The translations under genes and the position numbers were made by a program. A DNA stretch of 64,000 nt, taken from NCBI RefSeq assembly GCF_027945075.1, contig NZ_CP116034.1:248001-312000 (forward strand), read 5' to 3'. Source of the stretch: Chryseobacterium sp. CY350. Lineage in GTDB: Bacteria > Bacteroidota > Bacteroidia > Flavobacteriales > Weeksellaceae. This document shows positions 35,807-45,018 of this stretch, piece after piece. Each line of letters opens with the position of its first letter. Positions within the stretch are counted from its first letter, which is position 1. The notes beneath the pieces were generated by a model. The model was not told where the DNA came from. It ran no database searches and saw nothing but the letters and a program-made list of their open reading frames with translations.

Positions 35807-36145
35807 ATGGAAATTGAGAAGGAACCGACGGACGGCAGCGATTTGACAATAAAAGACCAGATGAATAAAACAACTGTACAAGTTACAATCAATGGTACCA
35901 CGTCTACGATTACATGGGAACAGAATATCTATCTCCTGGATGCCTTACTGGATGCCGGAATCACCGCGCCTTATTCATGTGGTCGAGGCAACTGCGGAAC
36001 ATGTGTTTGTAAAGTTGAGGATGGAGAGATTAGATTAAGACGCAATTTTATATTGACTGAAACCCATCTTGAAGAAGGATTGATTTTGACTTGTGTTGCA
36101 ACTCCTGTATCTAAAAGGCTTACTATAAATTATGATCAATTTTAA
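35807..36145 (+). CDS. Plant-type [2Fe-2S] ferredoxin
   Basis: 112 residues from the ATG at 35807; a GTG at 35798 and the ATG at 35861 (MNKTTVQVTING) are alternatives, and the last would leave just the ferredoxin domain. The cluster ligands are C-x4-C-x2-C in SCGRGNCGTCVC and the distant Cys in LTCVATP. It would carry electrons to an oxygenase or reductase. It follows the terminator of the lyase operon, so it may have its own promoter. Confidence 0.85.
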   Translation: MEIEKEPTDGSDLTIKDQMNKTTVQVTINGTTSTITWEQNIYLLDALLDAGITAPYSCGRGNCGTCVCKVEDGEIRLRRNFILTETHLEEGLILTCVATPVSKRLTINYDQF

Positions 36146-36250
36146 TGGCCACACCAAAATAAGTATTAAATTTTTTTAAAGATATTTTAATAAATTAAAA
36201 AACCTATATATATTTATACAGGTTTTGTTAAATGGAAAATAAGCCATTCC

Positions 36251-37744
36251 TTAACTCATATCTAACATTGGTCTCATTTCGTATCCTTCGTAATCTCTAA
36301 CAATATCCATAGAGAGACCCAGTGCTTTGGCAATACCTCTTCCGTAATCGGGGTCGGCGTGATAACAATTTCTGATATGTCTGATCTGAATAAATTGCTG
36401 AGCAGCGCCTACAGCCGCCGCGGTATTACTGAATAATAGATCCTTCTGTTCTTCATCCATTATTCTGAAAAGATTCCCGGGCTGACTGAAATAATCTTCA
36501 TCTTGCCTGTGATCCCAATGAGCAGCATCTCCAGTGATTTTTAATGAAGGTTCGTCATAAGATTTTTGTTCTAGCCACTGATCGAAACTGTTGGGCTGGT
36601 AAGAAGTTGTCCCTCCGTAATTTCCGTCAGTTCTCATAGCTCCGTCTCGGTGAAATGAATGATATGGGCATTTAGGAGCATTTACGGGAATTTGATGGTG
36701 ATTCACGCCTAGTCGGTACCTTTGTGCATCTCCGTAAGAGAATAATCTGCCTTGCAACATTTTGTCTGGAGAAAAACCTATCCCGGGAACGATGTTACCA
36801 GGATTGAAAGCGACCTGTTCAACCTCAGCAAAATAATTTTCCGGATTTCTGTTGAGAATCAGTTCTCCGACTGGTATAAGAGGATAATCAGCATGTGACC
36901 ATACTTTTGTGAGATCAAATGGATTGATGGTGTAATCATATGCTTCCTCTTCAGGCATCACTTGTACGTACATGTTCCATTTCGGAAAATTTTCTGTATT
37001 GATACTTTCGAAAAGATCTTTTTGATGACTTTCTCGGTCTGAGCCAATAATACTGTTGGCCTCTTCATTGGTCAGGTTCTGAATTCCCTGCTGGGTTTTA
37101 AAATGAAATTTTACCCAATACCGCTTTTGATCGTTGCTGATCAAGCTGAAAGTATGACTTCCAAATCCGTCCATGTGACGATAGGTTTTAGGAATTCCGC
37201 GATCGCTCATTACAATAGTAACCTGGTGCAGTGCTTCAGGCAGCAATGTCCAGAAATCCCAATTATTATCAGCACTCCGCATATTGGTTCTTGGATCTCT
37301 TTTCACTGCATGGTTCAGATCCGGAAATTTCAGAGGATCCCTTAGAAAAAACACCGGTGTATTGTTACCCACCATATCCCAAATGCCTTCATCAGTATAG
37401 AATTTTATTGCAAACCCTCTGATATCTCTTTCTGCATCGGCAGCACCTCTTTCACCTGCTACGGTAGAAAAACGTACAAATACCGAAGTTTCTTTACCAA
37501 TCTCTGAAAAGATATTGGCTTTTGTATATTGAGAAATGTCATGCGTCACTTTGAAGATCCCAAAAGCTCCGGAACCTTTCGCATGCATTCTGCGTTCCGG
37601 GATTACTTCGCGATCAAAATGAGCCATTTTTTCTAAAAACCAGACATCTTGCAGTAGCACCGGACCATTTTTACCTGCAGTCATGATATTCTGATTATCC
37701 ACGACCGGCGATCCGGTTCGTGTCGTTAATTTTTTATCAGACAT
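36251..37744 (-). CDS. Monofunctional heme catalase
   Basis: 497 residues, the size of small-subunit clade 3 catalases. Core blocks: [20 protein letters not shown] (distal His), [40 protein letters not shown] (distal Asn environment) and the proximal heme-Tyr motif [15 protein letters not shown]. It decomposes hydrogen peroxide in the cytosol. It is the last gene of a five-gene minus-strand run with DUF2024 and a thioredoxin-like protein. Confidence 0.95.
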   Translation of the reverse strand: MSDKKLTTRTGSPVVDNQNIMTAGKNGPVLLQDVWFLEKMAHFDREVIPERRMHAKGSGAFGIFKVTHDISQYTKANIFSEIGKETSVFVRFSTVAGERGAADAERDIRGFAIKFYTDEGIWDMVGNNTPVFFLRDPLKFPDLNHAVKRDPRTNMRSADNNWDFWTLLPEALHQVTIVMSDRGIPKTYRHMDGFGSHTFSLISNDQKRYWVKFHFKTQQGIQNLTNEEANSIIGSDRESHQKDLFESINTENFPKWNMYVQVMPEEEAYDYTINPFDLTKVWSHADYPLIPVGELILNRNPENYFAEVEQVAFNPGNIVPGIGFSPDKMLQGRLFSYGDAQRYRLGVNHHQIPVNAPKCPYHSFHRDGAMRTDGNYGGTTSYQPNSFDQWLEQKSYDEPSLKITGDAAHWDHRQDEDYFSQPGNLFRIMDEEQKDLLFSNTAAAVGAAQQFIQIRHIRNCYHADPDYGRGIAKALGLSMDIVRDYEGYEMRPMLDMS

Positions 37745-37752
37745 ATTTTTAA

Positions 37753-38025
37753 TTATTTATTACTATTTGGTGGAATACTTTCATCATTGTCTTTCCAGTA
37801 ATTATTTGCAGCGGCTATCGTTGCAAATTCCATTGCTACAGTCTGACCGATCTGTATCAGCATCAGGGAACTATCAGCATATTCGTTGCGCATCTTCTTC
37901 CTTTTGTTTTCATCCGGCTGCGTTAACCTAATGACCAGCCTTGCCATCTTTACTGCAAGATGACGTCCCTCTTCAGGAGTTTTAGTAAAAAGGGTATTGT
38001 CGGGTACCAATTGAATCTCTTCCAT
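37753..38025 (-). CDS. Small helical protein in the catalase operon
   Basis: 90 residues with no signal peptide: [20 protein letters not shown] and [20 protein letters not shown] suggest a helical bundle. It ends nine bases before the catalase start, so it is co-transcribed. I do not recognise the family; the position suggests a peroxide-stress accessory. Confidence 0.65.
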   Translation of the reverse strand: MEEIQLVPDNTLFTKTPEEGRHLAVKMARLVIRLTQPDENKRKKMRNEYADSSLMLIQIGQTVAMEFATIAAANNYWKDNDESIPPNSNK

Positions 38026-38049
38026 TTGAATTTATTTTTAAGCAGTTGA

Positions 38050-38313
38050 TTAATCACAGTTTTGTATTTCAATAATGTGATAGCCCTGCAACTCAACATC
38101 AGCTTTCATTGTGGATGTTGCTTCCTCGACATGGCACAGGTTACATTCTTTGGAGCTTAATGGTTGCCCTGATTGATTCTGTTTTTCAAGGTATTCTCTT
38201 CCATAAGAATATATTTTCTCGGTATCTGTGATCTCGGTTGGTACAAGGATGTCAAAATGCATGATGGTACCATCATTTTTAGTCACATAAGTATCCCAAA
38301 CAGCTATTTTCAT
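38050..38313 (-). CDS. DUF2024-family protein
   Basis: 87 residues starting MKIAVWDTYVTKNDGTIMHF with FDILVPTEI and a conserved CNLCHVEE stretch, matching DUF2024. The family has a small alpha/beta fold of unknown function. It sits between the 90-residue gene (24 bp) and the exported protein upstream. Confidence 0.8.
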   Translation of the reverse strand: MKIAVWDTYVTKNDGTIMHFDILVPTEITDTEKIYSYGREYLEKQNQSGQPLSSKECNLCHVEEATSTMKADVELQGYHIIEIQNCD

Positions 38314-38390
38314 TGTTCTTTTTTTATATAATTAAAAATGATTGTCAAAATACTTGTGCTTATAAGATGACAATCATCGTTGGCTATTTT

Positions 38391-39122
38391 TTATTTAACT
38401 TTATAGGGCAGAGTCAGTTTTTTAGACAATACACTGTACACATTGTAAACCCCCAACATGGGCTTGTCCATAGACATTCCGCCATCAGGAGCAGATACTT
38501 CCATGTAGCAGCTTACGGCATCATAATTAAAAGAAACTTTATTGTTGACACGGTAGGTTGGAACCGAAACACGGATTGCATTGTTTTGTGTCACCACAGG
38601 GAAACCCGGTGAATCCATATACATCGGCATATCGGGTGCCGTGGCCGGTTTCCTGATCTTGTCTGCTTTCTTATATTCTTTTACGGAAAGTCCACCTTTA
38701 ACTCTTTTATCTTCAACCAGGACAACCCAGTGAGGATGCCAGATAATTCCATCATTATCAAACTTTCCATCTGCATTTTCATCCCAGATCGGACTGTCGT
38801 CGAAATCCGGATGTGACGTCAGTGCAAGGGCCACAATTCCTTCAGTTGCGCTAAAACCTATGTCCTCAGGCTTAAGTGTTGTTGGAAATACATATCCTAA
38901 CACAGGAGCCATGTCTAATTTTCCTACCGGAGTTGGTACGGTCTTTCCTGCCTGACCTTCAACGATAATTTCAAATTCTAAGGTTCCGTATTTTTTATTG
39001 TGAATGACCTGGGCAGATTTTATTTTGAAATCCTTAGAGTCAGCAAATTTTTTACAATGATCACAAGCATATGCTTGTCCAAATGTTAATAGAGTGGTTA
39101 TTATAATTAAAGCGATTTTCAT
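38391..39122 (-). CDS. Exported protein with CDHC motif
   Basis: 243 residues; signal peptide MKIALIIITTLLTFGQAYA then CDHCKKFADSKDFKIKSAQV. The mature protein is beta-rich with acidic, EF-hand-like loops (SPIWDENADGKFDNDGIIWH). The paired cysteines right after the signal peptide could bind a metal or be redox-active. It lies in the same strand and order as the thioredoxin-like and catalase genes. Family not recognised with certainty. Confidence 0.65.
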   Translation of the reverse strand: MKIALIIITTLLTFGQAYACDHCKKFADSKDFKIKSAQVIHNKKYGTLEFEIIVEGQAGKTVPTPVGKLDMAPVLGYVFPTTLKPEDIGFSATEGIVALALTSHPDFDDSPIWDENADGKFDNDGIIWHPHWVVLVEDKRVKGGLSVKEYKKADKIRKPATAPDMPMYMDSPGFPVVTQNNAIRVSVPTYRVNNKVSFNYDAVSCYMEVSAPDGGMSMDKPMLGVYNVYSVLSKKLTLPYKVK

Positions 39123-39184
39123 TTTATGATTATTTTTACGTTAATGAATAACCAGCACATTTTAATGTGCTGGTAAATTATTTT

Positions 39185-39418
39185 TTAAGATTTTACTTCT
39201 TCCAACGAAGCTCCGAAGTTGATATGCAGAACATTCCCGTTTGGAGTGACCAATGCCGGAACTGATTTTACACCTGCTTTCTCAGCCTCAGCGATACTCT
39301 CGCTGTTTTCACCAAGGTGAATAATGTCTACGTTGTCAGCACCTACCAGAGTAACGATGTCATGTTCTGCACTTACACATACCGGACAGCCGGCGTGATA
39401 AAAAATTGATTTTTTCAT
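39185..39418 (-). CDS. Thioredoxin/glutaredoxin-fold protein
   Basis: 77 residues from the ATG at 39416-39418 (an upstream ATG at 39451 adds 11 charged residues). The redox motif is CPVC in KSIFYHAGCPVCVSAEHDIV and the cis-Pro region is VKSVPALVTPNG. It probably reduces disulfides and leads the minus-strand stress operon ending in catalase. Confidence 0.8.
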   Translation of the reverse strand: MKKSIFYHAGCPVCVSAEHDIVTLVGADNVDIIHLGENSESIAEAEKAGVKSVPALVTPNGNVLHINFGASLEEVKS

Positions 39419-39451
39419 TTTGATTTCTTTAAATTTTGACTTTATTGTCAT

Positions 39452-39770
39452 GACAAAGGTGAAGAGAAATCTTAAAATTTTACTGATCCAGATTTGTGAT
39501 TTGTAGCGGGTAATTGGATGGCATATGTAGTTATTTTAGAGACCAAGCTTTTGAGCAGCGTGCAGTCTATCGTTATAAAATTATTAGAGCTGTTGAGAAA
39601 CTGATAAGGGGACTATGTATATAGTTAGTTGGTATTTTAAAGGATAATGACGATGTATCATTAGCTATTTTACACAAGATCTTTGAATCTGTGAGAACTA
39701 CATTCTAATCAAAAACTTTATCAATATCCTATTTTCATTTGTGTTACATTAAACTCATAACTTTAAAAAG
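39452..39770. other. Gap without a recognisable gene
   Basis: AT-rich sequence between the thioredoxin-like gene start and the second mobile-element copy. It should hold the promoter of the stress operon, but no convincing -7/-33 pair was found. Confidence 0.4.
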
Positions 39771-39890
39771 AGTTATCATATTAAAATTCTGGATATTATC
39801 ACACATTCGTTTCTTTACCTGACTCATTTGTGGTGAATTTTAATGATGCCGGTTGCCTTTGAGGTCGCCCGATTTTCTATAGCAAATATA

Positions 39891-39965
39891 TTCCGTTGTC
39901 ACTGCTGAAAAAAATATTTTAGGGTATCCGGGATCGGAGATCCCAGAACCTCCGCAAAAATATTT
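39891..39965 (+). ncRNA. Double hairpin, copy 2
   Basis: TTCCG/CTGAA (one mismatch) at 39891-39909, then AAATATTTT (39912-39920) with AAAAATATTT (39956-39965) and GGGATC (39930-39935) with GATCCC (39939-39944). Relative to copy 1, C-G became A-T in the outer stem and two pairs of the inner stem changed together. Confidence 0.6.
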
Positions 39966-40120
39966 CAAGCTTTCATCACTGTTCTTTCTTATTGTTTTCA
40001 AGGAAATTGATTGCAGTTTTCCTTGTGCCTGCCTGAATGGTAATCCGCATAGAAAAAGTCAGAAACCTCACAAGATGCAATTGCAGTTCATTGAAATTTT
40101 GATCCTTATTATTCTCTTGG

Positions 40121-40239
40121 TATAAATCATCTCATTAGATGTTATTATACATCAATTGATCACATTCTATCAAATCGATTTATAAAATTCTTTTATAAAC
40201 TACTTCGTCAGATGCTATTATAAATCAATTTATCAAATG
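40121..40239. repeat. Five iteron-like repeats, copy 2
   Basis: Five units of about 24 bp around TATAAATCAnTTnATCAGAT, more diverged than copy 1, in the same place relative to the hairpins and the RadC-like gene. Confidence 0.6.
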
Positions 40240-40354
40240 ATACCACCAAGTAAAAGATAGAAAAAGTCAAAGTTTCCTTCAAGCTGCAATCTACAGGTTT
40301 TTTTAATGTAAGTGCGGGAAAAACAGGTCTCCGCCGTACTCGGAGCAGGAAATT

Positions 40355-40798
40355 ATGAAATTCAATATTGTCAACGAAATTAAATTGAGCTACTCAAGAA
40401 AGGGGAATTGTGAAAGGTCTATATCGTCATCACGGGATGCGGTGGATGTTTTCAGGACGCATTTTGATGCGGAGGAAATGGATTACAGGGAGTCTTTCTT
40501 TGCGCTGTACCTGAATCAGGCGAACAAGGTGTTGGGAATTAAGAAAATATCCGAATGCGGAATCTCTTCGACATTGGTGGATGTGAGAATTATTATGCAG
40601 GCGGCACTTCTTTGCAATGCTTCGGGGATCATTGTTTCCCATAATCATCCTTCGGGAAATTTAAAACCTTCTGGTTGTGATATTAAAATGACGGCACAGA
40701 TTAAAGAGGCTGCGAAAATTCTGAGTATGACGTTGCTGGATCATGTAATCCTGACATCGGATTCTCATTATTCATTTGCGGATGATGGGATGATCTGA
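40355..40798 (+). CDS. RadC-like JAB-domain protein of mobile elements
   Basis: 147 residues. The JAMM/JAB metal motif is SHNHPSGNLKPSGCD with an upstream Glu in DYRESFF. It lacks the N-terminal helix-hairpin-helix of chromosomal RadC and matches the short RadC-like proteins carried by bacteroidete integrative elements. The function is not known with certainty; JAB folds are metal-dependent and can be isopeptidase-like. The next gene is another element marker (DUF3945-type). Confidence 0.85.
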   Translation: MKFNIVNEIKLSYSRKGNCERSISSSRDAVDVFRTHFDAEEMDYRESFFALYLNQANKVLGIKKISECGISSTLVDVRIIMQAALLCNASGIIVSHNHPSGNLKPSGCDIKMTAQIKEAAKILSMTLLDHVILTSDSHYSFADDGMI

Positions 40799-40859
40799 GA
40801 AATAAAATAATAAGCAATCAAAAAAATAATAGTATCAGATAATATATTAAATCATAATC

Positions 40860-42140
40860 ATGAACAAAATAGGAAATTATACGGCAGTTTCAGAGATCAG
40901 TACTTTATTGGTAATTCGTCACAGTAACAATTCTGTGGGAATTGTACAGGGAATCGAAAACAACGGAAATCTCATAGAAGTTCAGCCTGACAGGAACAAA
41001 GTTGATACGTTAATGCGGATAGATTCGTCGGAAGGTTCTTTTACGGACTTCTATTCAGATTTTTACCATCAGCTCAAAGATCCTTCTGAATATTCATTTT
41101 TTAAAGTGCGGGAATTCGAGGCACACGATACAGCTTTAGATTTACAAGAATACATTGATTGTTTATCGGAGGTTGAGAGACAAGATCTGAAAGCGGTTGA
41201 GGTTTCTATTGAAGCGGTCAATGCGATCAGAAATAAGAGAACCATTGAAAAGGAGACTTCTGTTTTGAAGAAGGGTTTTAGTAACGGGTCAGTTACTAGT
41301 AATAGTAGTTCTCAATACCGCTATCAGATCGAGGATGTTCCGTGGGATAAGATGGCTGCATTGGGTCTTGACAGGGAAACGTTCGAAGAAATCGGTGCGT
41401 TGGATTCTCTGTTGAAAGGCTATAAAACACAAATGTTGATTCCGATACTTTTTAATAATGGGGAAGCGGTTAGTCAGATTGATGCACGTTTGCAGTTGCG
41501 GATTGATGATGATGGAGAATTGGTTGTTAAGGTGCATCAGGTTTGTAAGAAAGTGGATTTCAGAAAGAAGTTTAAGGGTCATAAGTTTACAAAAGAGGAT
41601 AGGGTCAATCTGTTGACTTCGGGGAATATGGGCAGAGTGGTGGATCTTGTTGATACGGCTACGGGCGAGATAATTCCTTCACTGATTAGTTTGGACAGGC
41701 TGACCAATGAGCTGATCTCTTTAAGGATAGAATTTGTACGGATTCCAGATGTGATTTGTGGGGTGAGATTGGATTCGGAACAGAAACAAACGCTTCGTGA
41801 TGGTAAACCTTTGTTTGTAGAAAATATGTTGTCGAAGAAAGGAAGGCTGTTTTCTGCTGCGGTGCAGTTTAATACGGATAGGCAATGGGTGGAGTTTATG
41901 TTTGAGAATAAGTTTAGAAGTTCTGGTTTTAGCGGAGTGAATCATTCTGAAAGAGTAGTTCCTTCAGCTTTTAGGGGGATTAAACTTCGAAGATGGCAGA
42001 TTGAGAAGTTGAAATCAGGGGAGACTGCTTATATCAAGGGGTTGGAGAGCAGAAAAGGGAAGGAGTATCAGGGATATATTCGTATGGATAAGGTGATAGG
42101 TAGAATTGTGTTTTCTTTTAAGAATCCGAAGAAGAAATAG
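40860..42140 (+). CDS. DUF4099/DUF3945-type mobile-element protein
   Basis: 426 residues with no signal or membrane segment. The central part (YQIEDVPWDKMAALGLDRET, then FEEIGALDSLLKGYKTQMLI) matches the DUF4099 style, and the C-terminal repeats (IPDVICGVRLDSEQKQTLRD with GKPLFVENM and AFRGIKLRRWQIEKLKSGET) match DUF3945 repeats. Such proteins are found on conjugative transposons of Bacteroidetes near RadC-like and topoisomerase genes. It follows RadC by 61 bp and ends at a terminator. Confidence 0.8.
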   Translation: MNKIGNYTAVSEISTLLVIRHSNNSVGIVQGIENNGNLIEVQPDRNKVDTLMRIDSSEGSFTDFYSDFYHQLKDPSEYSFFKVREFEAHDTALDLQEYIDCLSEVERQDLKAVEVSIEAVNAIRNKRTIEKETSVLKKGFSNGSVTSNSSSQYRYQIEDVPWDKMAALGLDRETFEEIGALDSLLKGYKTQMLIPILFNNGEAVSQIDARLQLRIDDDGELVVKVHQVCKKVDFRKKFKGHKFTKEDRVNLLTSGNMGRVVDLVDTATGEIIPSLISLDRLTNELISLRIEFVRIPDVICGVRLDSEQKQTLRDGKPLFVENMLSKKGRLFSAAVQFNTDRQWVEFMFENKFRSSGFSGVNHSERVVPSAFRGIKLRRWQIEKLKSGETAYIKGLESRKGKEYQGYIRMDKVIGRIVFSFKNPKKK

Positions 42141-42205
42141 GTGAGTCGTGAAATTGTTTTGAGGAACTGAAAAGAGGCAATAAGTAAATTAGAAATTATT
42201 TTTAT

Positions 42206-42244
42206 AACCTGCAAGGTCGATTGACTTTGCAGGTTGCTTTGTTT
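42206..42244 (+). terminator. Terminator of the DUF3945-type gene
   Basis: AACCTGCAAGGTC (42206-42218) pairs with GACTTTGCAGGTT (42223-42235) with one mismatch, followed by GCTTTGTTT. Confidence 0.8.
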
Positions 42245-42281
42245 GGGTTTTAAAAAGTAGATGGCTGATGAAAATCTGGCG

Positions 42282-42393
42282 GCAAAAATGCAATTCCTCC
42301 CTGTGGTCGGAAACGCATTTTTGCGGAAAATGGAGCAACCCATTTCAAAAACATGCCGGGTAGGGCTTTTTTATGTTTTTGAAAAAAGGTTGC
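42282..42393. ncRNA. Two consecutive hairpins at the mobile-element end
   Basis: GCAAAAATGC (42282-42291) and GCATTTTTGC (42315-42324) pair perfectly, with an inner TTCC/GGAA. Next, GCAACC (42335-42340)/GGTTGC (42388-42393) encloses AAAAACAT (42347-42354)/ATGTTTTT (42373-42380). No real gene lies here. It could be a transfer origin, an attachment structure or a structured RNA. Confidence 0.55.
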
Positions 42394-42575
42394 GAGAAGT
42401 TTTAATACTACTATGTGTAATTAAATATAAACTAAGAGGTAGTAATTTTTATACTTTATTTAAATACAATAGCTGGAAAAATAGCAAATAAATAGCTTTA
42501 TAATTAAGTAAAGCCTTAATAGATTTTTGAGAAATTTCAGTTGAAGAAATATATTTAAGGATTGTCATAAAATTT

Positions 42576-42607
42576 AAATCCTGTTTTAAATAACAGGATT
42601 TTGTTTA
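42576..42607. terminator. Bidirectional terminator before the defence island
   Basis: AAATCCTGTT (42576-42585) and AACAGGATTT (42592-42601) form a perfect stem with T/A-rich flanks; it ends the minus-strand subtilase gene. Confidence 0.75.
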
Positions 42608-42652
42608 GTCATTGTATTGTTTCTTTATGTGAAAAAGCAAACTTAAAAATAA

Positions 42653-45016
42653 TTAACTTTTAAGCTGTACTCTCACAGATTCTTTCAACCTTACATTTTG
42701 ATGTATAAAATTATAACTGTCTAAAAGTTGGGTTACTTCGTTGTAAATATGCCCTTCGTTTTTAGTGTCCTTTATAGTTATAATCAGGCAAAATTCTTGA
42801 CTGGGCGTGATTCTTTGTAGTTCAGCCTTTGTCTCTGTAAATTCTCTAAAAAGACCGTCGATTTTCAAATACCAATTCTTAGGGTTTTTCAGAAATTTTT
42901 CTTTATTTGAAGGTGTGAATTCATCAAGATTAACAGCCCATTTCTTAACTGGTTGAAATTTGTCACCATATGCTACCAATAGCCTTTCTTTAGTGTAAGG
43001 ATTGTCGAAGTCTTTACTTGCAGGTTTACTGTAGAGGCTATGGGAAAGAAGATTTTTAGCTCCATCTTTTCCAATAGGATTTATAATTGTTGGTTTAGCT
43101 GTATCTCTATCAATTTTCTGATCATAGGTTCCTAATAAAACGTCTATATTTGACTGGCAATATTCTGCACCGTTTGAAGAGTCAAGAACAGGGGCTGTAA
43201 CTAATGTAAGTGTAATTTCGCCGTGAAAGTAGCCGTCCTCATCAACCATCGATTGTGGGTAAGGGAAATCAAGAATTTCTATAAAATTTCCTTTCTCTAA
43301 ATTATCTTGTAAAATTAAAGTGATTTCGTTTGGTTGATTAAATAAAATGTCTTGCGTATTTGATGGAATCCCAAATCCAACATGCTTCAATTTTTCAGCA
43401 ATTGTCATTTTCATCTCCTGCGGATATTTAGCGGAATGAATTGTCAAAGCTTTTAGTAGTAGGGGATTAAATTCTTCACTTAACAGATTATTCAGTTGAG
43501 ATAAAATTGCTGAAATTCTGGGTGTAGAAAAGCTTGTTCCTACAACACCTTTCCTTTCACCTGTTTTTGAAAAAGTAAAAACAGGGTTTAGAATTAGTCG
43601 GTTGTACGCATCCATTCCTGCATTTCCTCCAACATGCGAAATTTCAGGTTTAATTGTAAAAGAAGGACCAGGTCCTATTCTTGAAAAGGGAGAAGAATGG
43701 TTTTTTTCAGATTGATCTGTTGTATTTTTATTTTTTGATATCGATCCTACGACTAATCCTCTAATGGTATCCGCAGATTGAGAAATTCTACTCCTGGGGA
43801 TACCGCTCTTAAAATTAGAACAATTTCCAGCGGATTTGCAAATGAGAACGTTGTGCTGTTCTTGGATTTCATCCAAAGCTTTTCCGAAATCTGAAAATTC
43901 CGTTGCATCTGCCTCCTTATTTGTTCCTAGGGATAAGTTCCATATCTTAATATGATCGTTTTCACTGATAGCCTCTCTGATATTTTCTATTAATTCATCT
44001 TCGGATAAGCCTTGTGTCGTATTATTTGGGAATACAATAGCTTCAAACAATTTCGCACCTTGAAATCCGGTGTAATTTTCCTTTTCCAACTCATCGCCGT
44101 ATATAATTATTCCCGATACAGCAGTCCCGTGACCTTTATCAACATCATCGTCATGATATTTGGTAAAATTGTCCTCTAGTAACCACGGTGCTAAATGTGG
44201 AATTCCTGCAATTCCACTATCTAAAACTCCGATAATTGGATATTCTTTGTCTTGTTCTGGTATTTTAATATCAATCGCCTCGTCCCCTTTTATCTCATCT
44301 AAAGTTACGTGGTAAATTGGCATTTCGGAGATTAATTGTATACCATCAAAATCTTTTAATTCATTTAAATCATCGAGTGTTAAATGCTGAATTTTAAAAA
44401 TATTTAAATCCGCAGAGTATAAGGTTCTGCTGTATTCAATTTCTCTTTCTGTGCAAAATATTTCAAATAGCCTGATTGCTAGGATATTAAGTTCTGGATC
44501 TCCATAATTGCATAATTTGACCTTGATGATGTCATTATCTAAGTTTTCGGAATCGATATCTATTTCCGGGTCATATTCTTCTATATCATCAATTGCTCCA
44601 ATTCCAAGTTTAAGTGCTTGGCTGCCAAAAGTCTTTTGACCTACTGCAATTTTTTTTGAAATTTTGTCTACTTCATCCTCGTTTTCAATTTTAACTAAAA
44701 CCTCGTCATTATGGCTTAAGCCGATAACATTCATTTTTTGAGTGTTAAAAATTTTGCCAATCTCTTTGCGGTAAGTTTTTGCTAATGCCTCCTCATTAAT
44801 CTTTAATTTAATAACGCTAGGTAAATAATTGCCTTTCTTCCTTTTCTCTATAATTTTCTCAGAGACCGTATTTAAGGTCTGTATAAAATATTGTGCTTTC
44901 TGTGGGATGATTTCCTCATTGTACCATTTTGGGGGCGTTGAGTTTCCCCCTCCTTCAGTATTTCTTTCATCATTAGTTCTTTTCTGAAAGAACTTGATTG
45001 GTAAATTCCTTTCCAT
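42653..45016 (-). CDS. S8-family (subtilisin-like) protease, partner of AAA ATPase
   Basis: 787 residues without a signal peptide, so cytosolic. The catalytic set is Asp266 in IGVLDSGI, His296 in KGHGTAVSG, Asn398 in KSAGNCSN and Ser495 in GTSFSTPR. About 250 residues before the protease domain and 270 after it are of unknown fold. The gene starts two bases after the AAA ATPase gene ends, so the two are translated from one message. AAA/S8 pairs of this type occur on mobile and defence islands; from memory they have been named IteA/IteS. A likely model is ATPase-controlled activation of the protease. Confidence 0.88.
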   Translation of the reverse strand: MERNLPIKFFQKRTNDERNTEGGGNSTPPKWYNEEIIPQKAQYFIQTLNTVSEKIIEKRKKGNYLPSVIKLKINEEALAKTYRKEIGKIFNTQKMNVIGLSHNDEVLVKIENEDEVDKISKKIAVGQKTFGSQALKLGIGAIDDIEEYDPEIDIDSENLDNDIIKVKLCNYGDPELNILAIRLFEIFCTEREIEYSRTLYSADLNIFKIQHLTLDDLNELKDFDGIQLISEMPIYHVTLDEIKGDEAIDIKIPEQDKEYPIIGVLDSGIAGIPHLAPWLLEDNFTKYHDDDVDKGHGTAVSGIIIYGDELEKENYTGFQGAKLFEAIVFPNNTTQGLSEDELIENIREAISENDHIKIWNLSLGTNKEADATEFSDFGKALDEIQEQHNVLICKSAGNCSNFKSGIPRSRISQSADTIRGLVVGSISKNKNTTDQSEKNHSSPFSRIGPGPSFTIKPEISHVGGNAGMDAYNRLILNPVFTFSKTGERKGVVGTSFSTPRISAILSQLNNLLSEEFNPLLLKALTIHSAKYPQEMKMTIAEKLKHVGFGIPSNTQDILFNQPNEITLILQDNLEKGNFIEILDFPYPQSMVDEDGYFHGEITLTLVTAPVLDSSNGAEYCQSNIDVLLGTYDQKIDRDTAKPTIINPIGKDGAKNLLSHSLYSKPASKDFDNPYTKERLLVAYGDKFQPVKKWAVNLDEFTPSNKEKFLKNPKNWYLKIDGLFREFTETKAELQRITPSQEFCLIITIKDTKNEGHIYNEVTQLLDSYNFIHQNVRLKESVRVQLKS

Positions 45017-45018
45017 AT

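Larger units (their letters stand above)
39771..40798 (+). mobile_element. Mobile-element module, copy 2 (intact)
   Basis: Same order as 30194-31001: hairpins, iteron-like repeats, spacer and a complete RadC-like gene. The copies differ throughout but key stems are conserved, showing selection on structure before copy 1 decayed. Confidence 0.75.

Noticed and set aside
40355..40798. Chromosomal DNA-repair RadC
   Set aside because: It lacks the N-terminal helix-hairpin-helix and sits with DUF3945-type element genes.
42261..42491. 76-codon plus-strand open frame at the element end
   Set aside because: It covers both long hairpins, so the frame is probably a by-product of the structure.
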